The notes: generated by a model not told the origin, from the letters alone. Positions 9,356 through 20,953 are shown, counted from the stretch's first letter. The stretch: 64,000 nt of DNA from Stappia sp. 28M-7 (GCF_014252955.1 NZ_JACMIA010000001.1:3060258-3124257), one strand, 5' to 3'. A program made the numbers and translations.

Positions 9356-9945
9356 GCCTTGCCTCCTGCAATTCTCACGCAAGATGACAGCGAAATTTCA
9401 TTCGTACAAACTGATTGTTTTCGTGATTATGATCGATAGGATCGATTGATTATCGCGGACGACAAAACAGAGGCCGCTTCAGCCCCCTGCGCGCCGGCAA
9501 CACCCGGGACTTATCCCCGTCAGCGTGCCGGCCGCGGCCGGGGAAAAGCCATGCATCCCCGCTGCTGCTCTGGAAACCAATAGACCCCGGCGCGCGCTTC
9601 GCTTGGCCGGGGTGACGGCCGAGGGGATGCGAGGCCGTGCGTCAGCACAGAGTGGGGCCCAGAGACAACCTCAGCAGGTGCGAGGCGGAAGGCGCTCATC
9701 CCACTCTCGCTTGTCATACCTGCGAAGGCAGGTATCCAGTATCCGCCGGGGCGGATGGCGCGCGAAGCTAGCCGCCACCGGCGGTCCGGCGGCAGTGCCG
9801 AAGCCCAACGCGAACCGTTCGGGGTTACTGGATCCCGGTCTTCGGCTTCGCCGAAACCGGGATGACATCCTGCGGCGAGAGGGAGCGTGGAAGGGACTGC
9901 GCGCCTTAGCCGCTGCTCTGGCAACCAACAGGCCCCGCCGCGCCG
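9356..9945. repeat. 590-bp intergenic region with dispersed repeats
   Basis: There is no plausible gene here. From about 9565 to 9660 lies a unit with CTGCTCTGGAAACCAATAG and GGTGACGGCCGAGGGGATG that recurs at 15738-15812 and 16138-16213. A shorter copy (CTGCTCTGGCAACCAACAG) sits at about 9913-9931. Between them, about 9712-9870, is a dispersed element whose antisense frame reads WIPAFAGMT, ending in a self-complementary stretch (TCCCGGTCTTCGGC with its near mirror GCCGAAACCGGGATG). Such palindromic units are common between genes in alphaproteobacteria and often generate false ORFs. The part 9356-9560 is comparatively AT-rich and should hold the yeiH promoter. Confidence 0.75.
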
Positions 9946-10932
9946 TCACATCACCGGCAGGATGCGCGGCGAGGTGGACTGGCCGGTCTTGGCCGAGGCG
10001 GTCTCGAAGGCGAGGATCGCGCCGGCGAGATCTTCCAGCGCCGCGCCGACCGACTTGAACAAGGTGATGTCGTCGGACTGGCGCAGCACCGCATGGGTGC
10101 CGCGGGCAAGGTCGAACAGGTCGGCCTCGATGCCGTCCTCCTCGAGCGCACCGGAGGCCAGCGCCCGAACGATGTCGCCGCCTTCCTTCATCGCGCCCTC
10201 GCGCGTGTCGACGAAGACGCGGGCCCGCGAAACGGCCTCGTCGTCGCTCTCGCGCATGGTCGGCTTGAACGCGCCGACCAGATCGAGATGGCTGCCCGGC
10301 TTCAGCCAGGCGCCCTGCACCAACGGCGTTTCAGACAAGGTGGCGCAGCTGACGATGTCGGCATCGCGCACGGCGGCTTCCAGATCGCTGGCCGGCTGAG
10401 CGAGAATGTCGAGTTCCTCGGCGATCTCGTCGGCCACAGCTTGCGCCTTCTCCGGATCGCGGCCCCAGACCGAGACCCGCGACAGCGGCCGCACCGAGGC
10501 ATGGGCGGCGGCAAGATTGCGCGACAGGCGGCCGGTGCCGACCACGAGCAGATGGCGGGCATCCTCGCGCGCCAGATAGTCCGCCGCCAGAGCGGAGGCC
10601 GCCGCCGTGCGCCGGGCGGTGAGCTCGCCGCCGTCGATCATCGCCAGCATCTCGCCGGTGCGGGCATCGTTGAGCAGGTAGCTGGCCATCACCGCCGGCA
10701 GGCCGCGCGCGCCGTTGCCCGGCACCACGGTCGCAAGCTTGGTGCCGAGATAGCGCCCCGGAACCCAGGCCGGCATCAGGAGCAGCGTGCCGTCCGCCTC
10801 GCCCGGCACCTCGAAATCGTGATGGTGACGCACCGGGCTCTCGCAGCCGTCGCGGAACATCGTCCGCAGCGCCTCGATCAGAGGCCGCCATTCGAGCGCG
10901 TTGCGGGTGGCATCCGGGTCGAGTTGCAGCAT
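9946..10932 (-). CDS. Ornithine cyclodeaminase/mu-crystallin family protein
   Basis: A 328-residue NAD(P)-binding protein. Diagnostic segments are the substrate-side GTKLATVVPGNGARGLPAV near residue 65, ARRTAAASALAADYLAR near residue 107, the Rossmann segment HLLVVGTGRLSRNLAAAH, and ATLSETPLVQGAWLKPGSHLDLVG near residue 200. Members include ornithine cyclodeaminase, alanine dehydrogenase of archaea and ketimine reductases. It is cytoplasmic and monocistronic here, separated from ssb by a terminator. The exact amino or imino acid substrate cannot be chosen. Confidence 0.9.
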   Translation of the reverse strand: MLQLDPDATRNALEWRPLIEALRTMFRDGCESPVRHHHDFEVPGEADGTLLLMPAWVPGRYLGTKLATVVPGNGARGLPAVMASYLLNDARTGEMLAMIDGGELTARRTAAASALAADYLAREDARHLLVVGTGRLSRNLAAAHASVRPLSRVSVWGRDPEKAQAVADEIAEELDILAQPASDLEAAVRDADIVSCATLSETPLVQGAWLKPGSHLDLVGAFKPTMRESDDEAVSRARVFVDTREGAMKEGGDIVRALASGALEEDGIEADLFDLARGTHAVLRQSDDITLFKSVGAALEDLAGAILAFETASAKTGQSTSPRILPVM

Positions 10933-11080
10933 GGGAGCCTCCGTGAAAGACCGGAAAAGATGCTGGCAGATGAGAGCATCCGCCGGGTGGGACGGCGAGT
11001 TTGCGTCTCAAACCCGGCAGCGCCAAGGCAGGATCGCCGCAGCGAGCCACCGGAGGGAAGGAGCGCGTGCCGGCCGGCTG

Positions 11081-11117
11081 GAAAAAGGTGCCGCCCCGCG
11101 AAGAACCGGGGCGGCAC
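11081..11117 (-). terminator. Rho-independent terminator of ssb
   Basis: Perfect 11-bp stem GTGCCGCCCCG/CGGGGCGGCAC (11088-11098 with 11107-11117) and an 8-base loop. Read on the minus strand the hairpin is followed by a CCTTTTTCC tract. It is placed 40 bp after the ssb stop. Confidence 0.8.
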
Positions 11118-11156
11118 GTATCGCAAAAGGCCGCAAAGGGCCGGATCAAAGCCCGA

Positions 11157-11744
11157 TCAGAACGGGATCTCGTCGTCCATGTCCGGGCCGCCGCCGAAGC
11201 CGCCGCCCGAACCGCCGGACCCGCCGGAGCCACCGCCCGAGCCGCCGCCGTAACCGCCGCCACCGGAGCCGCCGCCATAGCCGCCGCCGCCCGAACCGCC
11301 GCCGTAGCCGCCACCGCCGGAGCCGCCCTCATAGCCGCCGCCACCGCCGCCTTCGACAAAGCGGCCGCCGCCACCGCCGCCGCCGCCCTCGCCGCGACCG
11401 TCAAGCATGGTCAGCGTCGAGTTGAAGCCCTGCAGCACGACTTCCGTGGAATAGCGCTCCTGGCCGGACTGGTCCTGCCACTTGCGGGTCTGCAGCTGGC
11501 CCTCGATGTAGACCTTGGAGCCCTTGCGCAGATAGTTCTCGGCGACCTTGGCCAGCCCCTCGTTGAAGATCACCACGCGGTGCCACTCGGTGCGCTCCTT
11601 GCGCTCGCCCGAGCTGCGGTCCCGCCAGGTCTCCGAGGTGGCGATGCGCAAGTTGACCACCGGGCGCCCGTCCTGCATCCGGCGGACCTCCGGGTCGGCT
11701 CCCAGATTGCCCACCAGGATCACCTTGTTGACGCTTCCCGACAT
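11157..11744 (-). CDS. ssb: Single-stranded DNA-binding protein
   Basis: A 195-residue SSB. The N-terminal OB fold (about residues 1-112) begins [19 protein letters not shown] and contains the [12 protein letters not shown] strand. It is followed by a long, almost purely Gly/Ser/Tyr linker and the acidic tip DMDDEIPF that docks repair and replication partners. The start at 11744 has AAGGAG upstream. Longer in-frame extensions upstream were rejected because SSBs start at this MSGSVNK. It is divergent from uvrA and shares the SOS box at 12094-12119, the usual alphaproteobacterial arrangement. Confidence 0.97.
   Translation of the reverse strand: MSGSVNKVILVGNLGADPEVRRMQDGRPVVNLRIATSETWRDRSSGERKERTEWHRVVIFNEGLAKVAENYLRKGSKVYIEGQLQTRKWQDQSGQERYSTEVVLQGFNSTLTMLDGRGEGGGGGGGGRFVEGGGGGGYEGGSGGGGYGGGSGGGGYGGGSGGGGYGGGSGGGSGGSGGSGGGFGGGPDMDDEIPF
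11250..11333 (-). repeat. 27-bp tandem repeat encoding the SSB glycine linker
   Basis: Tyr codons recur every 27 bases (11250, 11277, 11304, 11331), giving GGGGYGGGS-type units in about three copies, flanked by shorter GGS repeats. DNA identity between units is high but not perfect, so the linker could vary in length by slippage. Confidence 0.8.
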
Positions 11745-12501
11745 TGTCGTCTCCTTGCCTGCCGGTCGTTGCCGGCCTGTCCATGAGCCGGCCGGTGCCC
11801 GGCCAGGCTCGTCGATGTGAGGCGATCCGCCGACAGCAGCGGCGGGATCCCTTCGTTGCATGAGGCCGGCCGGCGGCACGCATGCGCGCGCCCCGGGGCC
11901 CGTGATCATCCCGAGGACCTTAGCCCCGGGCAGGAGGCCGGCGAAAGGCCCGCGACCTTCGAACTGCGCTTTTGGGCGCGGAGCTCCCGTTTTTCCACAA
12001 TCGCTTTGCCGGCGGGACGGGACGCGCGGGCACGGAGAGGCGAACACCCCTTGCCCGGCGGGCGCACCCGCACCACATGCCGACGATCTTGCGGAACAAT
12101 ATATGTTCCTGATATGTTCACGCAATCGGATTCGCGAACGCCTGCGTAGACTCTCCCCGAAGGTCATGGCGGACTGCGGTACGGATGGCGGTTCGGCCGG
12201 CCGAGCGATCATCGGGCCGGTCGGCCGGCGGCCTGATGCTGCGTGCGCCGATGGGACGTTCGGGAATCCGCCGAGCGGAATCGACGGATGCCGGCGCATG
12301 TCGTAGAAGAGCGCTGCCGCCGCCCGCCCCGCACCAAACGCCCGGCAGTGCCGGGTACGCTTCTGCCCCGGACCGCCGGGGCGCCTGTCATTCCCGGCCC
12401 GGCCGGGCCGTTTCACTTAAGCTGCCGCCGGCCCTCGCCCTCCCGCGTGACGCCCGGCAGCCCTCCAGATGCCGCAAGGCCGTCATCCAGGGACCGCACG
12501 C
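11745..12501. other. 757-bp ssb-uvrA divergent intergenic region
   Basis: No convincing gene is seen. Open frames here have no recognisable product and are artefacts of GC-rich codon bias. The only clear signal is the SOS box at 12094-12119, with a local AT-rich stretch around it. A possible plus-strand promoter (TTGCGG at 12089-12094, TATGTT at 12113-12118) overlaps the box, which would suit repression. Confidence 0.6.
12094..12119. promoter_or_regulatory. LexA (SOS) box between ssb and uvrA
   Basis: GTTC-N7-GTTC at 12105-12119 is the exact alphaproteobacterial LexA consensus. It is preceded at the same spacing by GAAC (12094-12097), giving GAAC-N7-GTTC-N7-GTTC. The site sits about 380 bp before uvrA and 350 bp before ssb, both known SOS genes. 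Confidence 0.85.
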
Positions 12502-15462
<2,961 letters not shown>

Positions 15463-16563
15463 GCGCTCCTCCCTGGCGGGGGGAACCGCGGACGTGCGGC
15501 CGGCATGCGCTTGCCGGCGTCAGGAAACCAGGGCCCGGGTGTGCCGCCCGCGGCTGGTATCTGGACGCCGGATCGCGCCCGGATCGAGCGATTGCGCCGC
15601 CGCGGTCAGGCATGACCGGCGCGGGGAAGCGACTGGCGCGGGCGCCCCCCTCTGTCGGCTGCGCCGACATCTCCCCCTCATCGTCCCTTCTTGGGGGAAG
15701 AGAGGAGCCAGCTGCTCGACCAGCGCATCATCGCGACCGCTCTGGCAGCCAATAGGCCCCGGATCTCGCGATGCTCGTCCGGGGTGACGGCCGAGAGGAT
15801 GTGAGGCCGTGCACCACCCGCAGGAGGTCATCCCGGCCGCAGGCGAAGCCGGAGAGCCGAGACCCATTGGCACCCTCAGCCAGCGTGAGGCGGGAGGTGC
15901 GGTGCCTCTCCCAGCTGCCGTCTTGCTGGCTCCGCCCCTGCCTTCGTCCTCCCGGGCAAGGCGAAGCCTCGACCCGGGACCGGGGAGGCAAGGCGTTTGC
16001 GGCCCGTGCCTGAGCGCTCCCGCACCCGCTCGCCGATCCCGGCTCGGCGCTGCGCACCGTCCGGGAAGACGCGGGGAAAGGACTGCGCTCGGGATGGCGC
16101 GCGAAACGGGGATGCTGCTCGGCCTCCGTCTCCTCGCGACCGCTCTGGCAGCCAATAGGCCCCGGATCTCGCGAGGCTCGTCCGGGGTGACGGCCGAGGG
16201 GATGCGAGGCCGCGCAACCTTCTCAGCAGGTCCTCCCGGGCAAGGCGAAGCCGGAGAGCCGGGACCCATTGGCACCTTCAGCCGGCGTGTGTCGGGAAGA
16301 CCTCTCGTCGCATCAATCCGGCCAAGCGTGAACTGCGGCCTGGGGCCGGAGAGGTACAAGCAGCCTCAAGGCGGTGTTGGAGCAACTTGGCCGACTGGCC
16401 CTCTCCCGCGTCCTCCCGGACGGCGCTTGCCCACCGCCGACGCGACACACCCCGTCGGGCAAGGCGGGAGAGGTACTTCCTTCCCGCCTTTCCGGAAATT
16501 CGCGGTTCAGCCTGCGCCGCTGATCTTGCAGGCGTGGTGACGGCGTCGCGTCATCCGGGCCTG
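15463..16563. repeat. 1.1-kb repeat-rich intergenic region after uvrA
   Basis: I see no gene. A block of about 165 bp occurs twice, at 15731-15898 and 16134-16300 (offset about 403 bp), sharing TCTGGCAGCCAATAGGCCCC, GGGGTGACGGCCGAG and AGACCCATTGGCACC-type text. The first half of the block also matches 9565-9660. Between the copies, about 16030-16075, is GATCCCGGCTCGGCGCTGCGC followed by CCGTCCGGGAAGACG, another member of the dispersed palindromic family. The region is best read as repeat accumulation between two transcription units. Confidence 0.75.
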
Positions 16564-16800
16564 TTATTTGTAGCCGTCGCTCTTCAGTTTCTTCTTCCAC
16601 TTCTCGAAGTTCGCAGCGCCCCCGGCCCCAAGTCGCTTCTGAGGACCTGACTTGAAGAAGGAGATGCGCTCGGCGATGAAGCAGCCGGCATTCGAGCAAT
16701 TCAAGGTATAAGACTTCCCATCCTTCTTCAGGACAGCATTACCTGCCAAGGCGGTGGCGGGAAGGACCAAGAGAAAGAACACAAAAAACAACCGTCTCAT
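16564..16800 (-). CDS. Small secreted two-cysteine protein, copy 1 (unknown function)
   Basis: A 78-residue precursor. A signal peptide (MRRLFFVFFLLVLPATALAG) should be cut after ALA/AG near residue 19-20. It leaves a basic peptide with two Cys (C35, C40 in LNCSNAGCFI), likely one disulfide, and a lysine-rich C-terminus ending FEKWKKKLKSDGYK. GGAG lies seven bases before the ATG at 16800; longer in-frame starts were rejected because they would bury the signal peptide. It is a near duplicate of 17912-18148, and the upstream flank is duplicated too. I recognise no family. Confidence 0.75.
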   Translation of the reverse strand: MRRLFFVFFLLVLPATALAGNAVLKKDGKSYTLNCSNAGCFIAERISFFKSGPQKRLGAGGAANFEKWKKKLKSDGYK

Positions 16801-17042
16801 CGAATTCTCCAATATCTCAAGAATAAAAGGCCCTTGATCAAAAGACGCTTGCTCGCAGGTGTCAAGAAAATTGGCGGCCACGTCCTCCCCTCCCCGCCGC
16901 CGCGGAGCGCGTTTCGCCGGCGGGCAGCGATAGGGCGGATCGGGCGGGCATAAGCCCGAAAGCCCACCGCCTCTCGCAGGCACCTTGCGTCGGCATCGCT
17001 GGCCGGACATACCGGATAGGTTGCCATGTCAGGGATTTGCGG

Positions 17043-17798
17043 ATGCTGAGAATTGCAGTTCATACTGTCTGGGTTCTGGTCCTCACGCTGCTGACCCAGA
17101 TCGGCGGGCTGGCATGGCTGATCGCCCTGCCCTTCCGCAGGCGACTGGCGGTTTTTGCTCTCGCCTATGTCGCGCTGAGCGTCGGGGCGCTGTGGGCGGC
17201 CCCGCTCATGGGCCGCGTCCCGCTGAGCTGCCTTGCGAACGGGCCGCTCCAGGTCGGCTCCTGGATCTATTGCGCCCTCAACCGCAACTACGTGACACCG
17301 GCCATGCAGACCGTGCTCGTGGACACCGCAGAGGCGGTCGACGACGCGTTTCCGGGCACGCAGACGCTCGTCCTGGATGCGAACTTCCCGTTCCTGAACG
17401 GCTTTCCGCTGCTGCCTCACCTGTCGCACGACGACGGCGAAAAGGTCGATCTCGCCTTCTACTATCGCGACGCGTCCGGCTACCTGCCCGGACGGACCCG
17501 CTCGCCCATCGGCTATTTCGCCTTCGAGGACGGCCCGACGCAGTGTCCCGGCGCCTTGCTGTCGCTGCGCTGGGACTTCGCCGCGCTGCAACCGCTCTGG
17601 CCGGATCTTGCACCCGAGCCGGAGCGGCTGCGCTTCGTCGTCGGGCAGCTTGTCGCGGACGAGCGGGTCGGCAGGATCTTTCTGGAGCCGCATCTGGTCG
17701 AACGCTTCGCCCTCGCCGATCCCAAGATCCGCTTCCAGGGCTGCCGCGCCGCCCGCCACGACGACCATCTCCACTTCGACCTCAGGGCCGAGCGTTAG
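17043..17798 (+). CDS. Membrane-anchored MepA/LAS-metallopeptidase-like protein
   Basis: A 251-residue protein with two N-terminal membrane segments (about residues 5-30 and 35-55) and a following extracytoplasmic domain. It shows the two zinc motifs of LAS peptidases: SHDDGEKVD, that is H129-x6-D136, and HDDHLHFD with H242-x-H244. The latter resembles the HDDHFHVR motif of murein endopeptidase MepA (family M74). I infer a periplasmic peptidoglycan or peptide hydrolase, or a pseudo-enzyme, tethered to the inner membrane. AGGGA precedes the ATG at 17043. It lies between, and opposite to, two duplicated secreted-peptide genes. Confidence 0.65.
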   Translation: MLRIAVHTVWVLVLTLLTQIGGLAWLIALPFRRRLAVFALAYVALSVGALWAAPLMGRVPLSCLANGPLQVGSWIYCALNRNYVTPAMQTVLVDTAEAVDDAFPGTQTLVLDANFPFLNGFPLLPHLSHDDGEKVDLAFYYRDASGYLPGRTRSPIGYFAFEDGPTQCPGALLSLRWDFAALQPLWPDLAPEPERLRFVVGQLVADERVGRIFLEPHLVERFALADPKIRFQGCRAARHDDHLHFDLRAER

Positions 17799-17911
17799 TT
17801 TCGCTCAACACGCCGCAGCCGACCCGCCTGCAGGAACAGGGCCTGCCCGCGCAGACTGCGGAAGGGGGCACCGGCAAGCTGCTCGCCCGTCCTCCTCCCG
17901 CATGATCGGGG

Positions 17912-18148
17912 CTATTTGTAGCCGTCGCTTTTCAGCTTCTTCACCCATTTCTCGAAATTCGCGGACCCGCCGGCTCCAAGTCGCTTTTGAGGTCCCGACT
18001 TGAAGAAGGAAACTCGTTCACTGAGGAAGCAGCCCGCATTCGAGCAGTTCAGGGTGTAGGATTTCCCGTCCTTCTTCAGGACGGTGTTCCCCGCCAACGC
18101 AGAGGCAGGAATGAGCAGGAGAAAGAAGACAAAAGCAATTTTTCTCAT
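17912..18148 (-). CDS. Small secreted two-cysteine protein, copy 2 (unknown function)
   Basis: A 78-residue precursor almost identical in the mature part to 16564-16800. It has the same LKKDGKSYTLNCSNAGC core, the same FFKSGPQKRLGAGG stretch and the same LKSDGYK end, with changes mainly in the signal peptide and a few residues (I/L, A/S, K/V). I chose the ATG at 18148 to match the other copy; one four codons earlier is possible. The 5' flank (CAAAAGAC..GCTCGC.GGTGTCAAG) is shared as well, so the duplication took the promoter region along. Function unknown; secretion to the periplasm is inferred from the signal peptide. Confidence 0.75.
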   Translation of the reverse strand: MRKIAFVFFLLLIPASALAGNTVLKKDGKSYTLNCSNAGCFLSERVSFFKSGPQKRLGAGGSANFEKWVKKLKSDGYK

Positions 18149-18225
18149 TTGACCATCCATTATTTGAAAATTACGAACACGTTAACCAAAAGACACGCGC
18201 TCGCGGGTGTCAAGGGAAATGGGAA

Positions 18226-18948
18226 TCACTTCCCCTCGCCCCCGCATTGCACAACTCGCAGCCGTCCCGCCTGCAGAAACACCGCCCGGTCGAACAGGGA
18301 AAGATCGAGCGGATTGGGCAGGCGCAGGTCGGCAAGGTCCGGCAAGGGTTTCAGCGCCGGATCGAAGGTGCGGTCGACCTGCGAGACGAAGACGAGCACC
18401 GCGCCGGACCGCCGGGCGAAGGCGGAGAGCTCCGCGACCTGCGTCTGAAGGTCCGGCGTATCGCGCCGCTGGTCGAGGATCTGCAGGTAGTCGATCACCG
18501 CGAGCGTGCCGGGCGCGCAGCCCTGCAGCCGCCCGGTGATGCGGGCCGAGCAGATCCCGTCGGAACAATCGAGCGCGAGGAGATCCTTGAGCGCCCCCCG
18601 CGCGCCGAGCCGCTCGAGCCGCGCCTCCACCTCGCGCTCTACATATTCCAGCGTGAAGACGGCGGCGCGGTTGCCGGCCTTCATCGCCTCGACGCCCAGT
18701 TCGAGCGCCAGAAGCGTCTTGCCCTGGCCGGGACGGGCGGCGACGAGGATCATCTCGCCGGGGCGAAGGCGGGGATGGATCAGCGCGGCGGGCGAGCGCT
18801 CGGCGGCGCGCTGCGCCAGCAGGCTCCAGCGGGCATGCCCCTCGCGGGCAGCGATGCGGTCGAGCGCGGCGGCAAGGGGAATTCCCGCCTCGCGGGACAG
18901 AAGGCGCGCCTCGCGCTTGAGGCGGTAAAGGGGTGCGGACAGGTGCAT
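18226..18948 (-). CDS. DnaB C-terminal-domain-like RecA-fold ATPase
   Basis: A 240-residue single-domain protein. A short basic N-terminal helical part (residues 1-50) precedes a RecA-like core with Walker A ARPGQGKT (71-78), the LEYVEREVEAR stretch like the DnaB H2 region, Walker B VIDYLQIL (D153, with the DYLQ typical of replicative helicases) and a FVSQVDR segment matching the DnaB sensor strand. It is half the size of DnaB and lacks the primase-binding N-terminal domain. The role is unknown; a DNA-processing ATPase is likely. The ATG at 18948 (MHLSAP) was chosen over upstream codons because the domain starts there and GGAG lies nine bases away. Confidence 0.72.
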   Translation of the reverse strand: MHLSAPLYRLKREARLLSREAGIPLAAALDRIAAREGHARWSLLAQRAAERSPAALIHPRLRPGEMILVAARPGQGKTLLALELGVEAMKAGNRAAVFTLEYVEREVEARLERLGARGALKDLLALDCSDGICSARITGRLQGCAPGTLAVIDYLQILDQRRDTPDLQTQVAELSAFARRSGAVLVFVSQVDRTFDPALKPLPDLADLRLPNPLDLSLFDRAVFLQAGRLRVVQCGGEGK

Positions 18949-19344
18949 GCCGGATAACTCCGTCTGCGGGCGATGAGCGCAATCCCTCCTCATGCGGCGC
19001 CCGAACGGGTGGTCCGGTGATGCGAAAGGCCCGGCATGGCACATGCTTTCCCGAAGCGGAGGGGGGAGGCGCGGGCAGCACCCGACTCGCAATCTAGCCC
19101 ATTCGCCCCCGCCATGGAAATCGCCTCGAGCCGCCGCCGGGATGGCCGGGCGAGCGGCGAGGCACCGGCGCATGGCCCGCGGCCGTGCTTTCCGCTCTCC
19201 ACACGCCATTCATCAAGATCGACGCGGTGCACGGCAAATTGCGAGAACCCCTTTGCCGCGAGGGCACGCATCGCCTAAGTATGGGAAACGAGACCGGGCC
19301 CGGCGGGGCCCGATTCCGTCTTCATGAAGGAGCTGATCTTGCAC
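18949..19344. other. Divergent intergenic region, no gene seen
   Basis: This 396-bp stretch separates the minus-strand DnaB-like gene from clpP. It must contain both promoters, but I see no clear -35/-10 pair, hairpin or conserved element. Open frames across it have no recognisable product. Confidence 0.5.
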
Positions 19345-19962
19345 ATGACCATCAAGCCGAACGATGTGCCGAGCCGCCTCGACGACGAGGACGACGACGA
19401 GAAGACCAAGACGCCGCCTTCGATCCAGGTCGACAAGCATCTGTTCGACGCCCGCACGGTGCTGATCACCGGCCCGATCAACCAGGAACTGGCGCGCGAC
19501 GTCTGCGCCCGCCTGCTGGCGATGGCGCAGGTCTCCAACGACCCGATCACCGTGATCGTGTCCTCGCCCGGCGGCCATGTCGAGTCGGGCGACATGATCC
19601 ACGACACCATCAAGTTCATCAGCCCGGAAGTGCGCATCCTCGGCATGGGCTGGGTGGCGAGCGCCGGCGCGCTGATCTACATCTCGGTGCCCAAGGAGCG
19701 CCGTTACTGCACGCCGAACACCCGCTTCCTGCTTCATCAACCGTCCGGCGGCGCCGGCGGCCAGGCTTCCGATATCGAGATCCAGGCACGCGAGATCCTC
19801 AAGATGCGCGACCGCCTGAACAAGCTCTTCGCGGCGGCCACCGGCCAGCCGATGGAGCGGATCGAGAAGGACACGGACCGCGACTACTGGATGGGCCCGG
19901 ACGAGGCCATGAGCTACGGCCTGGTCGGCAAGGTCGCGGCCTCGGTCAGCGACCTCGACTGA
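19345..19962 (+). CDS. clpP: ATP-dependent Clp protease proteolytic subunit (ClpP paralogue)
   Basis: A 205-residue ClpP-family serine protease. It has the [19 protein letters not shown] segment, the nucleophile Ser in [11 protein letters not shown], the His in [11 protein letters not shown] and the Asp in [12 protein letters not shown], so the triad is complete. The N-terminus carries an unusual acidic stretch (RLDDEDDDE) instead of a housekeeping-type propeptide. No clpX, lon or tig is nearby, so this is probably an accessory ClpP rather than the core copy. The start is uncertain: ATG at 19324 lacks a ribosome site, while AAGGAG inside its first codons points to the ATG at 19345, though with long spacing (12). 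Confidence 0.88.
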   Translation: MTIKPNDVPSRLDDEDDDEKTKTPPSIQVDKHLFDARTVLITGPINQELARDVCARLLAMAQVSNDPITVIVSSPGGHVESGDMIHDTIKFISPEVRILGMGWVASAGALIYISVPKERRYCTPNTRFLLHQPSGGAGGQASDIEIQAREILKMRDRLNKLFAAATGQPMERIEKDTDRDYWMGPDEAMSYGLVGKVAASVSDLD

Positions 19963-20122
19963 CGACCCACCGGCGCCCCCTTGCTAGAGAGGCGGCGCCG
20001 GTCCGACATTCCGGCCCGGCCGACGCTCGCCCTTCCATGCAGGAGGGGCGGGTGTCCGCCGGGCCGTTTTCGTTTGCGGGGTCCCTCCCCGCCTTTCGCG
20101 ACTTCCGAACAGGAGCAGTGCC

Positions 20123-20953
20123 ATGAACCACCATCTCACTCTCGGCGGCATCGACATCCCGGTGCTGGGGCTCGGGACCTGGCCGCTGAAGGACGAGCCG
20201 TGCCGCGACATCGTCCGCGCCGCGCTGGAAAGCGGCTGGGACCATGTGGACACGGCGGCGATGTATGCCAACGAGAAGGCGGTGGGCGCGGGCCTGCGCG
20301 CCTCGGGCCGCGCCCGCGACAGCTACCACGTGACGACCAAGGTCTGGCACGACAACCTGGACCCGGAAAAGCTGATCCGCTCCTGCGAGGACAGCCTCGA
20401 CCGACTGGGGCTCGATCATGTCGACCTGTTCCTGATCCACTGGCCCAACCCGCGGGTGCCGCTGAACGAGCAGATCGAGGCGCTGCTGGAGCTGCGCCAG
20501 CGCGGCTGGACGCGCGCCGTCGGCGTTTCCAACTTCACCGCCGCCATGGTGCGCGAGGCGCAGGACCTCGCAAAGGGGCAGCTCGTCGCCAACCAGGTGG
20601 AGTACCATCCGTTCCTGTCGCAGAAGCGGGTGCGCGCGGCGCTGGAGGCCGCCGGCATGGCGCTGATCGCCTATTCGCCCATCGCCAAGGGCCGCGTCAT
20701 CGGCAACGAGACGATCCGCGACATCGCCAAGCGCTACGGCAAGAGCGAGGTGCAGGTGACGCTGCGCTGGCTGCTGCAGCAGGAAAACACCATTGCCATC
20801 CCCAAGACCGGCACGCCGGCGCGGCTGGCCGAAAACGCCGCCGTCTTCGACTTCGAGCTGGACGAGGCCGAGATGGCGGCGATCTCCGCGCTCGGCAGCG
20901 CGGAGGGACGCGGCATCGACCCGGACTGGGCGCCCGACTGGGACAAGGAATAG
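20123..20953 (+). CDS. Aldo/keto reductase
   Basis: A 276-residue NADPH-dependent reductase of the 2,5-diketo-D-gluconate reductase/YvgN group. The tetrad is visible: Asp in WDHVDTAAMYANE, the following Tyr, Lys in HVTTKVWHDNL and His in LFLIHWPNP. The NADP site is IPKTGTPARLAENAAVFDFEL. AGGAG precedes the ATG. It is a cytoplasmic detoxifier or carbonyl reductase; the substrate is not predictable. The gene is alone, with a 12-bp stem-loop downstream. Confidence 0.93.
   Translation: MNHHLTLGGIDIPVLGLGTWPLKDEPCRDIVRAALESGWDHVDTAAMYANEKAVGAGLRASGRARDSYHVTTKVWHDNLDPEKLIRSCEDSLDRLGLDHVDLFLIHWPNPRVPLNEQIEALLELRQRGWTRAVGVSNFTAAMVREAQDLAKGQLVANQVEYHPFLSQKRVRAALEAAGMALIAYSPIAKGRVIGNETIRDIAKRYGKSEVQVTLRWLLQQENTIAIPKTGTPARLAENAAVFDFELDEAEMAAISALGSAEGRGIDPDWAPDWDKE

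Noticed and set aside
9520-9924. Apparent protein with a WIPAFAGMT motif
   Set aside because: This is the well-known translation of a dispersed intergenic repeat, not a gene.
11250-11333. Regular repeats that could look like a CRISPR array
   Set aside because: There are no unique spacers; the repeats are in-frame codons of the SSB glycine linker.
15463-16563. Several 80-240-codon open frames in the gap after uvrA
   Set aside because: They overlap repeats on both strands, show no ribosome sites or known domains and conflict with one another.
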